Assembly (NCBI GenBank): GCA_902576125.1
Contig: CACGUF010000006.1
Span: forward strand, 1-64,000
DNA: 64,000 nucleotides
Source: an uncultured Alphaproteobacteria bacterium
GTDB lineage: Bacteria; Pseudomonadota; Alphaproteobacteria; HIMB59; GCA-002718135
Direction: 5' to 3'
Each line of letters begins with the position of its first letter. Position 1 is the first letter of the stretch. Of the stretch, positions 27,767 through 37,249 are shown in pieces. The position numbers and the translations under genes were made by a program. The notes under the pieces were generated by a model. It saw only the letters and a program-made list of their open reading frames with translations. It made no database searches and was not told the DNA's origin.

Positions 27767-28612
27767 ATGAGAATTGAGTCACAAAATAAAATTGCGTTTA
27801 CTTTCGCATCTTCAGAAGTTAATCTTCTCAGCCAACAATTTATTAAAATAGCAGAACTTTTGACAGGAAAAATTAAATTAAAAAAATTATATGACCAGTA
27901 TTTGTTAGAAAATAATCCACCCGAAAATTTTTGGATTGATGCAGTAGAAAAATTACAATTCAACTTAAAAACTAATTATCAATTTGGAAGTTTTATTCCA
28001 AAGAAAGGCCGCTTAATAGTTGTTGCTAACCATGCTTTTGGAGTAGCTGATGGTGTGTCATTATGTTCAGTAATATCAAATATAAGACAGGACTATAAAA
28101 TAATTACCCACAAAGTTTTAAGGCAGGCAGAAGCTGTAAAAGACAAAATAATACCAATTGATTTTTCTTCAAATAGACAAGCTATGATAGCAAATATTGA
28201 AGCAAGAAAACAAGCAGAAAGAGTTTTGTTGAATGATGGAGTTATTATTATTTTTCCTTCAGGACAAATAGCTACAAAAGAAAATTTAAAATTCAAAACT
28301 AAAGCTCATGATGGAGAATGGAAGCAGTTTGTTTCAAAATTAATTATAAAAACAAAAAGTCCTGTTTTACCCTCTTATTTTGAAGGACAAAATAGCCAAC
28401 TCTATCATATTGCTAACAAAATGGGTCAAACATTTCGCTACTCACTTTTAATGTATGAGCTAACAAGAAAAATTGGCGATACAATTAATTTACACTTTGG
28501 CAATGTTATACCTTTTGCAGATTTTGAAAAAGTTGATAGTTTGATTGAAATAACAAAACTTATCAGGCAAAAAACTTATTCTTTAGACCCTAATCCTGTG
28601 TATAATTTTTAA
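27767..28612 (+). CDS. Lysophospholipid acyltransferase family protein
   Basis: A 281-residue PlsC-fold acyltransferase. The catalytic motif is NHAFGVADG (His89, Asp95), the H(x5)D spacing seen in the hemolysin/OlsA-like branch rather than classical PlsC HX4D. A second block is IIIFPSGQIATK (about 162-173), equivalent to the FPEG motif. It probably acylates a lyso-lipid or ornithine-lipid precursor at the inner membrane. OlsB is not adjacent, so the acceptor is open. The next gene is a membrane coiled-coil protein. Confidence 0.8.
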   Translation: MRIESQNKIAFTFASSEVNLLSQQFIKIAELLTGKIKLKKLYDQYLLENNPPENFWIDAVEKLQFNLKTNYQFGSFIPKKGRLIVVANHAFGVADGVSLCSVISNIRQDYKIITHKVLRQAEAVKDKIIPIDFSSNRQAMIANIEARKQAERVLLNDGVIIIFPSGQIATKENLKFKTKAHDGEWKQFVSKLIIKTKSPVLPSYFEGQNSQLYHIANKMGQTFRYSLLMYELTRKIGDTINLHFGNVIPFADFEKVDSLIEITKLIRQKTYSLDPNPVYNF

Positions 28613-28655
28613 TAAATCTTTGACATGTCAATAGAAGTAAATAAATTATAATTTT

Positions 28656-29351
28656 ATGTCTGGCTTCGTTGGTTTACGTGCAAAAAAAAAGAAACGAAAT
28701 ATATACTTTACTATTGGTTTGCTTATTTTTTTTTCCATAATGTATTTTATTTTTCCAACAATTCAAACGAGTACCAAAAATCCTGTTCCTGATGAAAATA
28801 TCATTCCAGATCCAACTAAGGATTTAACGAGTCTAGCTAGTACTATAGAAGAACTTGAACTTACTATTTTTCAAAAGGATCAAAAAATAAAATTTAGAGA
28901 TGGTCAAATTAAAAATCTAGAAGTTAAATTAAATGATACTATATTTCAACTTGATAATACAATGCAAGATTTAAAGGAAATTGAGAATTCATATCAAAAA
29001 ATATTATCAAAAAATACTAAATCAGTCTCTATTAACGAGCTAGAAATTTTACAAGATAAGTTTGTTGAGTTAAATAAGGAGAATGATAAGAATATTTTAA
29101 AAATCAAAAATTTAAATCAAAAAATTAAAGAATTAGATAATAATATTCTTTTAGTTGATAATAATCAAAAAAGTATTTCAAATGAAAATAAAAAATTAAA
29201 AAAAGACAATAAAAGTCTTTTTTCAAAAAATTTAAAACTTAATGAAAATATTAATAAAATTAAGAATAAAATTAATGAAAAAAATATAGAAATAGAGATG
29301 TATTTAAAAGAAATAAAAAAATTAAAAGATAGATCTCATCATGGTGGTTAA
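28656..29351 (+). CDS. Membrane-anchored coiled-coil protein, unknown function
   Basis: A 231-residue protein: a very basic N-terminal tip (RAKKKKRN), one transmembrane helix (about 17-34), a Pro/Asn linker, and then a long Lys/Glu/Asn coiled coil from about 55 to 225 with regular leucine and isoleucine spacing (SLASTIEELELTIFQKDQK, KIKNLNQKIKELDNNI). The tip ends in HHGG. The topology would place the coiled coil in the periplasm. No enzymatic motif is visible. It could be a spacer, cell-division or envelope-scaffold protein, and I do not recognise a named family. Confidence 0.65.
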   Translation: MSGFVGLRAKKKKRNIYFTIGLLIFFSIMYFIFPTIQTSTKNPVPDENIIPDPTKDLTSLASTIEELELTIFQKDQKIKFRDGQIKNLEVKLNDTIFQLDNTMQDLKEIENSYQKILSKNTKSVSINELEILQDKFVELNKENDKNILKIKNLNQKIKELDNNILLVDNNQKSISNENKKLKKDNKSLFSKNLKLNENINKIKNKINEKNIEIEMYLKEIKKLKDRSHHGG

Positions 29352-29353
29352 AT

Positions 29354-29932
29354 TTAATTTATAAATTGATTACAGCCATCTAAAAGTAGTGCTTTTAAAT
29401 AATTTGTATGAGATCTATTAACATGAATATCATAGCTTTGTTTTTCTTTATCTAGATGGTTGCGAATTATTAAAATTGGTATTTTTACAAAGATAGTTTG
29501 TGCAACTTTAGAATTATCTTTTAAAACTTTATCAATGTCTAAAATCATAAATTTTTTCAATAAATCAACACTTTTTTTGCCTTCAATTCTTATTACTGTT
29601 TTGTTTTCTGAAATATCTGTTACGCTCGTTTTTTCTGAATTTAATCGTTCAATAAACTGATTATATATTTTAACAAAAATATCATTTTCTATAAAGGTAA
29701 TTAGCCATTCATTTGGGCTAAGCCAAATTACTTGAAATTTTGAATTTTCAACTTTTGTGTTTGGATCAATGGGCAAAAGAGTTTCAAGAATAGACCCTGC
29801 ATCACTTAAAAAATTTTTATCTTTAGTGTTACCTCTTAGGTTTAGTTTTCCTATAAAAGGAATCTCTTCAATCAAAATACCATTTTTTTCTATTTTTAAT
29901 TCTTTTAAAACTGCTTTTCTTTCTAATTTCAT
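29354..29932 (-). CDS. soxG: Sarcosine oxidase gamma subunit
   Basis: The 192-residue gamma subunit of heterotetrameric sarcosine oxidase, structurally related to the GcvT fold. The pattern WLSPNEWLITF (about 69-79), VTDISENKTVIRIEGKKSVDLLKKF (about 99-123) and the terminal HVNRSHTNYLKALLLDG (about 169-185) match the family. It contributes to the folate/methylene channel of the complex. Its start overlaps the alpha gene's stop by four bases, ending the soxBDAG operon. The symbol here refers to sarcosine oxidase, not sulfur oxidation. Confidence 0.88.
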   Translation of the reverse strand: MKLERKAVLKELKIEKNGILIEEIPFIGKLNLRGNTKDKNFLSDAGSILETLLPIDPNTKVENSKFQVIWLSPNEWLITFIENDIFVKIYNQFIERLNSEKTSVTDISENKTVIRIEGKKSVDLLKKFMILDIDKVLKDNSKVAQTIFVKIPILIIRNHLDKEKQSYDIHVNRSHTNYLKALLLDGCNQFIN

Positions 29933-32922
29933 GCTAGCAATCTTTCATTTTTAGGATCAATAAAAACTGGGTTTGTTATTTCAACCTCGACACTTTTATT
30001 TAACATGGGAACAATAAGTTTTGTGCCTTTTTTAGAGATGCCACTTTTCACTAATGCTAGAGCAATTGAACGGTTTAAATTTGGAGAGTGATAACTTGAA
30101 GTAACATGGCCTACCATTGGCATTGGTAATGATGTTTCAACTTCAACTAATTGAGCACCTTCTTCTAAAACAATAGATGGATCAGTGGTTAAAAGACCTA
30201 CCAATTGTTTTCTATCCTCTCTAATTGTATCACTTCTATATAGAGCTCTTTTTCCTACAAAATCATATTTCTTCTTACTAACTATCCAATCCATATTTAA
30301 ATCAACTGGGGTAACAGAACCATCAGTCTCTTGACCTACAATTATATACCCCTTTTCTGCACGAAGAACATGCATTGCCTCTGTTCCATATGGAGTAATG
30401 TTATATTCTTTTCCAATATCAATACATTTATTCCATAAACTTAGTGCATAACTTGATGGGACATTAATTTCATAACATATTTCTCCTGTGAAGCTAATTC
30501 TCATAACTCTGCATTTAACATTATCTATTTCTAATTTTTTGAAACTCATATGAGGAAAGTTTTCATTAGAGAAATTTTGATTAGGAAATAGAAACTCAAC
30601 AATTTTTCTACTATTTGGTCCATTTAAACTTATAGTGCCATACTGCTCAGTAACTGAAGTTAGATAAACCTCAAGCTCTGGCCATTCTGTTTGAAGCCAA
30701 TCCTCAAGTTTACTCATGACACTTGCAGCATTGCCAGTAGTAGTAGTCATTAAATAATGATACTCGCCAAGACGAGTGGTTACTCCATCATCAATTACCA
30801 TACCATCATCCCCTAACATTATACCATAACGACACTTACCTATTTCTAGCTTTGACCAAGCATTTGTATAAACACGATTTAGGAATTCACTAACGTCTCT
30901 GCCTTTAATATCAATTTTTCCCAATGTAGATGCATCTAAAATTCCAATACTATCTCTCGTTGCCTTCACTTCTCTGTTAACAGCTTCATTCAATGTTTCA
31001 TTATTTTGAGGATAATACCAAGCTCTTTTCCATTGTCCGACATCTTCAAATAGGGCTTTGTTAGTAACATGCCACTCATGCATTGGAGTCGTTCTTTCAA
31101 TATCAAAAAATTCTTTAACATATCTACCTGCCATTGCTCCAAAAGTAACTGGTGTATAAGGCAATCTAAAAGTAGTTGTTCCTAAATTTGAAATATCTTG
31201 ACCAGTAAGTTCACTAACAATGCCAAGAGCATTTACATTACTAGTTTTACCTTGGTCTGTAGCCATTCCATTTGTTGTATATCTTTTAATATGTTCAATT
31301 GACTGGAACCCTTCGGATAACGCTATTTTGATATCTTTTGCAGTAACATCATTTTGAAAATCAACAAACATTTTAGATTTATTAATTTTATCTTTGCCAG
31401 TTACTAACCAAGTATTTTGTTGTTTGCCTATTTTAATTGCTTCAGCTTTATAAACTTCAATTTTCTCAATTTGTTTATTATTTTCGCCTAGGAATTTTTT
31501 TACTGATTCGTAGGTATCCTCTAAAATATTTTTTAAATCGAAAAATCCATTACAAGAACCAACTGATATTGTTTGCTGATGAGCTTGATATGGTACAAAA
31601 CAGGAGTCTTCATTTCTATATTTTAATTTTCCTCTTGATTGCGTAAATAAATGTACTGTAGGAGACCACCCTCCAGATATACATAACAAATCACAAGTTA
31701 AAACTTCTGTATTATTATTTGTAGGATATTTTTCTCTAAATTTTTCTATAGTAACAGAGGTAATTTTTTTTCTTCCAGATGTGTCAGAGATTATATATCC
31801 TGAATAAATTTTCATTCCTAAACTTTTTACTAAAGTAGGTAGATCTCCATCAACTTCACTTCTAACATCAATAATTGCAGAAACTTTAATATTATGGTGA
31901 TGGTAATCTAATGCTGTTTGGTATGCACTATCATTATTTGTAAAAATAATAATTTTTTTTCCTAGCTCAATACCATACCCATTTAGATATTTACTAACAC
32001 TTCCTGCAAGCATTATTCCAGGTCTGTCATTATTATTAAAAGTTAGAGGTCTCTCAATAGATCCTGTAGCTAAGATTACTTTTTTTGCTCTAATCTTCCA
32101 CAAAACTTGTCTAATTGAGTTATCCCTTCTTTTCCCTTTATTAGGATCAATGTCTTGAATTCCTAATAAATAGTTGTAGTGCATATAAGCAAATAATGAG
32201 GTACTTGTGACAATTTTTATATTTTTAGAATTTTGTAATTCGTCTAATATTTTATTTTTCCATTCATTTTGACTTTGCCCATTAATTTTATTGTTATATT
32301 TATTTGTAGATAAAATTGATCCACCGATCTCACTTTCTTGCTCTATCAACAAGACCTTTAAATTTTTAGCGAGAGCAATCTTTGTAGCATATAATCCACT
32401 AACTCCACTACCTACAACAACTACATCACAATGGTAATGATAATGTTCATATTTATGAGGATCTTCTTTTTTTGGAGAAACTCCTAAGCCGGCTGCATGA
32501 CGAATAAAGTGCTCATATGTTTTCCAAAATTTTGGTGGCCACATAAAAGTTTTATAATAAAATCCTGCAGGAAAAAAGGGTGCTAGTAAATCATTTATTG
32601 CACCTAAATCAAAATTAACACTCGGCCATCTATTTTGAGATTTTGCTATAAGCCCATCATACAAAATTACTTCAGTCGCTCTTCTATTTGGCTCTGTGTA
32701 TTCACCGTTTTCTAATTGAATAATACCGTTTGGCTCTTCACAGCCAGCTGATATAAATCCTCTTGGTCTATGGTATTTAAAACTTCTTCCAATTAGATGT
32801 ATTCCGTTTGATAATAATGCAGAGGCAAGAGTATCACCCTCGTATCCTAAGTATTTTACACCATCGAAGATAAAATTAATCTGTTTTTTTTGATTAATAT
32901 TTTTATTGTTGTTTAGACGCAT
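29929..32922 (-). CDS. soxA: Sarcosine oxidase alpha subunit
   Basis: A 997-residue subunit holding the NAD site and the folate-dependent domain. An N-terminal 2Fe-2S-like fold region (about 15-90, with KYHRPRGFISAG) is followed by the dinucleotide-binding domain VVVVGSGVSGLYATK (about 168-182) and a second strand set GSIERPLTFNNNDRPGIMLAG. A C-terminal GcvT domain (about 600-990) starts MHEWHVTNKALFEDVGQWKRAW and has TGEICYEINVP. It oxidises sarcosine to glycine, yielding 5,10-methylene-THF when folate is present. Second-to-last gene of soxBDAG, 5 bp after delta. Confidence 0.96.
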   Translation of the reverse strand: MRLNNNKNINQKKQINFIFDGVKYLGYEGDTLASALLSNGIHLIGRSFKYHRPRGFISAGCEEPNGIIQLENGEYTEPNRRATEVILYDGLIAKSQNRWPSVNFDLGAINDLLAPFFPAGFYYKTFMWPPKFWKTYEHFIRHAAGLGVSPKKEDPHKYEHYHYHCDVVVVGSGVSGLYATKIALAKNLKVLLIEQESEIGGSILSTNKYNNKINGQSQNEWKNKILDELQNSKNIKIVTSTSLFAYMHYNYLLGIQDIDPNKGKRRDNSIRQVLWKIRAKKVILATGSIERPLTFNNNDRPGIMLAGSVSKYLNGYGIELGKKIIIFTNNDSAYQTALDYHHHNIKVSAIIDVRSEVDGDLPTLVKSLGMKIYSGYIISDTSGRKKITSVTIEKFREKYPTNNNTEVLTCDLLCISGGWSPTVHLFTQSRGKLKYRNEDSCFVPYQAHQQTISVGSCNGFFDLKNILEDTYESVKKFLGENNKQIEKIEVYKAEAIKIGKQQNTWLVTGKDKINKSKMFVDFQNDVTAKDIKIALSEGFQSIEHIKRYTTNGMATDQGKTSNVNALGIVSELTGQDISNLGTTTFRLPYTPVTFGAMAGRYVKEFFDIERTTPMHEWHVTNKALFEDVGQWKRAWYYPQNNETLNEAVNREVKATRDSIGILDASTLGKIDIKGRDVSEFLNRVYTNAWSKLEIGKCRYGIMLGDDGMVIDDGVTTRLGEYHYLMTTTTGNAASVMSKLEDWLQTEWPELEVYLTSVTEQYGTISLNGPNSRKIVEFLFPNQNFSNENFPHMSFKKLEIDNVKCRVMRISFTGEICYEINVPSSYALSLWNKCIDIGKEYNITPYGTEAMHVLRAEKGYIIVGQETDGSVTPVDLNMDWIVSKKKYDFVGKRALYRSDTIREDRKQLVGLLTTDPSIVLEEGAQLVEVETSLPMPMVGHVTSSYHSPNLNRSIALALVKSGISKKGTKLIVPMLNKSVEVEITNPVFIDPKNERLLA

Positions 32923-32927
32923 AATAT

Positions 32928-33275
32928 CTATTTTTTTGATGTAGAAAAATTACCAGATCCAATTTGAGGTTCTCCACATGGAGTAATTGGATCATTTGAA
33001 TCAATTTTTGGTGGTTTTGTTCCTATTGGATAGATTGCAAGAATTTCATCTGTTGCAGTATTTCTTGCAACATTAAACCACTGCCTACAACCAAAGGAGT
33101 GATTCCATCTTTCGTACTGAAGACCTTTGATATTTTGTCTTAAAAATAAATAATCAGCCCACTGGTCATCAGATAATTCAGGAGGATTTTTTGGCCTTAC
33201 TATATGTGCTTCACCACCACAAGAAAATTCTTCTTGTTCTCTTTCACCACAATAAGGACAATTAATAAGTAACAT
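32928..33275 (-). CDS. soxD: Sarcosine oxidase delta subunit
   Basis: Small 115-residue subunit with a zinc site. Ligands are in NCPYCGERE near the start (Cys6, Cys9) with a further cysteine in EFSCGGEAHIVRP. The typical WNHSFGCRQWFNVARNT follows (about 57-73). It bridges alpha and beta. The gene sits 3 bp after the beta gene and 5 bp before alpha. The same symbol is used for the sulfur pathway cytochrome at 774-1427; these are unrelated. Confidence 0.93.
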   Translation of the reverse strand: MLLINCPYCGEREQEEFSCGGEAHIVRPKNPPELSDDQWADYLFLRQNIKGLQYERWNHSFGCRQWFNVARNTATDEILAIYPIGTKPPKIDSNDPITPCGEPQIGSGNFSTSKK

Positions 33276-33278
33276 TTT

Positions 33279-34541
33279 TTAATGCGCTACAGCTGCAGCA
33301 CCATGCTCATCTACAAGCTCTCCACTTGAAAACCTATTAATACTAAACGGTGCATTAAGTTTATGTGGTTGATCATTTGCAATTGTGTGCGCAAATACCC
33401 ATCCGGAACCAGGCGTAGCTTTAAAGCCACCAGTACCCCATCCACAATTAAAGTAAAGGCCGTTAATATGAGTTTTACTTATTATCGGACTAGCATCTGG
33501 ACATATATCAACTATTCCACCCCAATGACGCAACATTTTCATACGTGAAAAAATAGGAAATAATTCAACAATTGCCATTATTGTATCTTCTACAATATTA
33601 AAACCACCTCTTTGTGTGTATGAATTGTAACCATCTGTTCCTGCACCAATAACTAATTCGCCTTTGTCTGATTGAGAAACATAAGCATGAATTGTATTTG
33701 ACATAACAACAGTATCAATTACAGGTTTTACAGGCTCAGATACTAATGCTTGTAATGGTCTACTTTCAAGAGGAAGCTTAATGCCAGCCATTTTAGCAAT
33801 TACACTACTATGACCTGCTGATACCACTCCTATTTTTTTAGAATTAATTGTACCTTTAGTAGTTTCTATTCCTGTGACGTTACCATTATTTACATTTATA
33901 GCTGTTACCTCACAGTTTTGAATAATATCAACGCCCATTGCATCTGCTCCTCTTGCATAACCCCAAGCTACAGCATCATGTCTTGCAGTTCCTGCACGAC
34001 GTTGAAGAGTTGCACCTAAAACAGGGTATCGGATATTTTGTGAAGTGTTTATTACTGGACAAAACTTTTTAACTTGTTCAGTATTTAACCAATCACAGTC
34101 AATATCATTTAGCCTATTTGCATTCCATCGCCTTTTTAATTCCCTTACGTCATGTAGATTGTGAGCAACATTCATTACACCTCTTTGAGAAAACATAACA
34201 TTATAATTTAGTTCTTGAGACATTCCTTCCCATAATTTTAAAGCATGTTCGTAAAGAGCAGCACTTTGATCCCATAAATAATTTGAGCGAATAATAGTTG
34301 TATTTCTTCCTGTGTTACCACCACCAATCCAACCTTTTTCAACAACTGCTATGTTTCTTACTCCATGGTTTTTAGCTAAATAATATGCAGTTGTAAGTCC
34401 GTGCCCACCACCACCAACGATAATAGCATCATAATTTTTTTTTATTTCTGGATTTCTCCATGCTGGTTGCCAATTTTCATGGTAACTTAATGCATTTCTA
34501 ACTAGAGAAAATACAGAATACTTCTTTGGTTTTTTTATCAT
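33279..34541 (-). CDS. soxB: Sarcosine oxidase beta subunit
   Basis: A 420-residue DAO-family flavoprotein subunit where sarcosine is dehydrogenated. FAD binds through [18 protein letters not shown] (about 40-57), followed by [21 protein letters not shown] (about 75-95) near the covalent FMN region. The C-terminal [14 protein letters not shown] (about 369-382) closes the active site. It heads soxBDAG, 27 bp after fhs on the same strand, so formate-THF ligase and sarcosine oxidase are probably co-expressed. Unrelated to the sulfur-pathway SoxB fragment. Confidence 0.95.
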   Translation of the reverse strand: MIKKPKKYSVFSLVRNALSYHENWQPAWRNPEIKKNYDAIIVGGGGHGLTTAYYLAKNHGVRNIAVVEKGWIGGGNTGRNTTIIRSNYLWDQSAALYEHALKLWEGMSQELNYNVMFSQRGVMNVAHNLHDVRELKRRWNANRLNDIDCDWLNTEQVKKFCPVINTSQNIRYPVLGATLQRRAGTARHDAVAWGYARGADAMGVDIIQNCEVTAINVNNGNVTGIETTKGTINSKKIGVVSAGHSSVIAKMAGIKLPLESRPLQALVSEPVKPVIDTVVMSNTIHAYVSQSDKGELVIGAGTDGYNSYTQRGGFNIVEDTIMAIVELFPIFSRMKMLRHWGGIVDICPDASPIISKTHINGLYFNCGWGTGGFKATPGSGWVFAHTIANDQPHKLNAPFSINRFSSGELVDEHGAAAVAH

Positions 34542-34568
34542 TTAAAATTGAAGTACTTAATATCAGTT

Positions 34569-36227
34569 TTAAAACAGACCTTCAATTTCTCCTTTATCAT
34601 TTAGCCTGATCGAATCTGCCGCAGGTACGCTAGGTAATCCCGGCATCGTCATAATCTCTCCACAGATAACTACAATAAATTCAGCGCCACTTGATAAACG
34701 TATCTCTCTAATTGGTATTGAATGGTTGGCTGGAGCACCTTTCTTGTTAGGATCAGTTGAAAAACTATATTGAGTTTTTGCAATACAAATTGGAAATTTA
34801 CCATATCCAGCTTTTTCAAATTGTTCCATCTGATCTAAAATCTTTTTATCAGCTATAACATCATCAGCTCTATAAATTTCTTTTGCAATCTTTCTAACTT
34901 TATCAATAAGAGGTAAATTATCTTCGTAAATATATTTAAAACTATTTTCCTTTTCAGCCAATTCTACAACTTTCTGAGCAAGATCTATTGTTCCATTTCC
35001 CCCTTTAGCCCAATGTTTACATGTGATTGCTTGAATATTTAATTTTTTACACTCTTCTTTAAGCGCCTCTACTTCTTTATCTGTATCTGCTACAAAATGA
35101 TTTACAGCCACAACAACTGGAAGTCCAAATTTTTGAATATTTTCTATGTGACGTTTTAAATTAGAAGTTCCATCAATAACAGCTTTAATATTTTCTGATT
35201 GTAGATTTTTTTTATCAACACCACCATGCATTTTTAGTGCACGAATTGTTGCAACTAAAACTACAGCACTTGGAACTAGATTCCCTTTTCTACATTTAAT
35301 ATCTAAAAACTTTTCTGCACCAAGATCTGCTCCAAATCCAGCTTCTGTAACTACGTAATCACTTAAATCTAAACTTGTTTTGGTTGCTATAATACTATTG
35401 CAACCGTGAGCAATATTAGCAAATGGCCCCCCATGAATTATAGCCGGATTATTTTCAAGTGTTTGGACCAGGTTTGGCATTAATGCCTCTTTAAGTAAGA
35501 CAGTCATAGGTCCATGTGCGTTTAAATCTTTTGCAAAAATTGGTTTTTTATCTCTTGTATATGCAACTGTTATATTTCCAAGTCTTCTTTCTAAATCCTC
35601 TAAATCACTTGCAAGGCAAAATATAGCCATTACCTCTGAAGCAACAGTAATATTAAAACCATCTGTTCGTGGATAACCATTAGCAATACCTCCAAGATTA
35701 GCAGTTATTTCTCTTAATGCTCTATCATTTAAATCAACACATCTTTTCCAACTGACTCTGCGAATATCTATTTGAAGTTTATTTCCCCAATATATGTGAT
35801 TATCAATTAATGATGCTAGAAGATTGTTTGCAGAAGTAATTGCATGAAAGTCACCAGTGAAATGCAAATTAATATTTTCCATTGGTACTACTTGTGCATA
35901 GCCTCCACCTGCTGCCCCACCTTTCATACCAAAACTCGGACCAAGACTTGGTTCTCGAAGACAAACAATACTCTGTTTACCAATCTTACAAAGTCCGTCG
36001 CTAAGTCCAACAGATGTTGTCGTTTTACCTTCTCCTGCCGGAGTAGGGGTTATTGCTGTTACTAGAATTAATTTTGATTTATCTTTTTTTCCTCTTATTT
36101 TATTAAAATCAATTTTTGCTGTATGATGACCAAATGGATGTAAATCATTTTCCTCTAGATTTAATTTTGATGCAATTTCTCTAATATTTTTTTTATTTGC
36201 TTTACGTGCAATCTCAATGTCGGACAT
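34569..36227 (-). CDS. fhs: Formate-tetrahydrofolate ligase
   Basis: ATP-dependent ligase (552 residues) interconverting formate plus THF with 10-formyl-THF. The P-loop is [16 protein letters not shown] (about 60-75). The conserved [22 protein letters not shown]-type folate region is near 103, with a downstream [16 protein letters not shown] (about 298). Run in reverse it releases formate and ATP from C1 units produced by demethylation. A GGGAG ribosome site precedes the ATG. It directly precedes soxB (beta) in the operon. Confidence 0.97.
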   Translation of the reverse strand: MSDIEIARKANKKNIREIASKLNLEENDLHPFGHHTAKIDFNKIRGKKDKSKLILVTAITPTPAGEGKTTTSVGLSDGLCKIGKQSIVCLREPSLGPSFGMKGGAAGGGYAQVVPMENINLHFTGDFHAITSANNLLASLIDNHIYWGNKLQIDIRRVSWKRCVDLNDRALREITANLGGIANGYPRTDGFNITVASEVMAIFCLASDLEDLERRLGNITVAYTRDKKPIFAKDLNAHGPMTVLLKEALMPNLVQTLENNPAIIHGGPFANIAHGCNSIIATKTSLDLSDYVVTEAGFGADLGAEKFLDIKCRKGNLVPSAVVLVATIRALKMHGGVDKKNLQSENIKAVIDGTSNLKRHIENIQKFGLPVVVAVNHFVADTDKEVEALKEECKKLNIQAITCKHWAKGGNGTIDLAQKVVELAEKENSFKYIYEDNLPLIDKVRKIAKEIYRADDVIADKKILDQMEQFEKAGYGKFPICIAKTQYSFSTDPNKKGAPANHSIPIREIRLSSGAEFIVVICGEIMTMPGLPSVPAADSIRLNDKGEIEGLF

Positions 36228-36328
36228 AGACTCCCTTAATTTTTAAGAATTTATAGAGGATGTTTTTTCATATAAGTATATTTATTTCAGAATTCGAAAT
36301 AAAAATTGTTGATATATCCTATTATATT

Positions 36329-37213
36329 TTATTGAAAATTTTGGCCATCAAAGCTCAAATTAGGTTTATTTACAGCTTTTAACCATTCGCTTGTTTTTTT
36401 AATTCCTCCAAAAGCATAGAAGTGTATTTTTCTCAATTTGGTACTTGGATTATTAATTTTATAGCTAGCTAGATCATAAATAAGTTTATCAGGACTTTTT
36501 GTTGTTGCAAGTTTTGTAATATTTAAAGCTTGTTTTGATAAAAATCTTATTGAATTCCCAATTCCACAAGATGTAGCATAGCTTAGCAAAGTTTTTAATG
36601 TTGCGGGACCTGGAATTCCAGCATGTATTTCTAATTTATTATTTAATTTATCTAGATTTCTTTCCCATTTCTCTAAAGAATTTGACTCAAAGAAAAACTG
36701 AGTAGCTAAGTACATTTTAAAATCTACATTTTTAGAAAAATCATTTTTTTGAATTATTGCCTTATCTAAATCAGCTTGTTTAACATCAGGATTTCCTTCA
36801 GGATGTCCTGCAAGACCAACTTCTCTAAATTTATATTTAGACAACAAATCTGTTTCAAGAACTTCGATTGAACTCGAAATTTCTCCTTTTTGTTTCCCTC
36901 CACCACCTATTACTAGAATTTTTGTACAACCACATTCTTCAGACAGCTTTTTAATATATTCTTCTAACATTTTATAATTTTCAATTGTTCTTGCGGGCAA
37001 GTGGGGGATTACTTGATACCCTTCTTCAGAAAGTTTTTTTGATGTAATAATTACTTTATTCATATCTTCATCAGGTAGGAATGTTACGTAAATATTATTA
37101 TCCTTCGAAATAAGATCAGAAAATTGACCGTATTTTGCATATACATTAGGTGTTGTTTCTATTGAACTATTAGATAAAAAATCTAGAGCAGTCTTTATAG
37201 TGTCATTTGTCAT
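36329..37213 (-). CDS. Methylenetetrahydrofolate reductase-like protein
   Basis: A 294-residue TIM-barrel flavoprotein of the MetF family. Recognisable parts are TFLPDEDMNKVIITSKKL (about 44-61), the FAD-proximal LVIGGGGKQKGEISSS (about 98-113), and GLAGHPEGNPDVKQADLDKAI plus ATQFFFES (about 133-177). The latter corresponds to the ITQFFFD active-site strand, and the PEG/HPE region to the folate site. It is diverged from E. coli MetF and close to the SAR11-style form encoded with C1 genes. It could feed methyl-THF to methionine synthesis or work in the oxidative direction. It lies 101 bp upstream of fhs on the same strand. Confidence 0.8.
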   Translation of the reverse strand: MTNDTIKTALDFLSNSSIETTPNVYAKYGQFSDLISKDNNIYVTFLPDEDMNKVIITSKKLSEEGYQVIPHLPARTIENYKMLEEYIKKLSEECGCTKILVIGGGGKQKGEISSSIEVLETDLLSKYKFREVGLAGHPEGNPDVKQADLDKAIIQKNDFSKNVDFKMYLATQFFFESNSLEKWERNLDKLNNKLEIHAGIPGPATLKTLLSYATSCGIGNSIRFLSKQALNITKLATTKSPDKLIYDLASYKINNPSTKLRKIHFYAFGGIKKTSEWLKAVNKPNLSFDGQNFQ

Positions 37214-37249
37214 AGAAATATTAGTATTGTTATTATATTAAGTGCATAA

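Noticed and set aside
28620-28652. Promoter with perfect TTGACA and TATAAT before the coiled-coil gene
   Set aside because: The two boxes are 21 bases apart and the predicted transcript start would fall after the ATG, so the match is probably chance in AT-rich DNA.
29354-34541. Reading the soxBDAG genes as sulfur oxidation genes
   Set aside because: Their domains (GcvT, DAO flavoprotein, small zinc subunit) are those of heterotetrameric sarcosine oxidase; only the names coincide with the sulfur locus at 465-3493.
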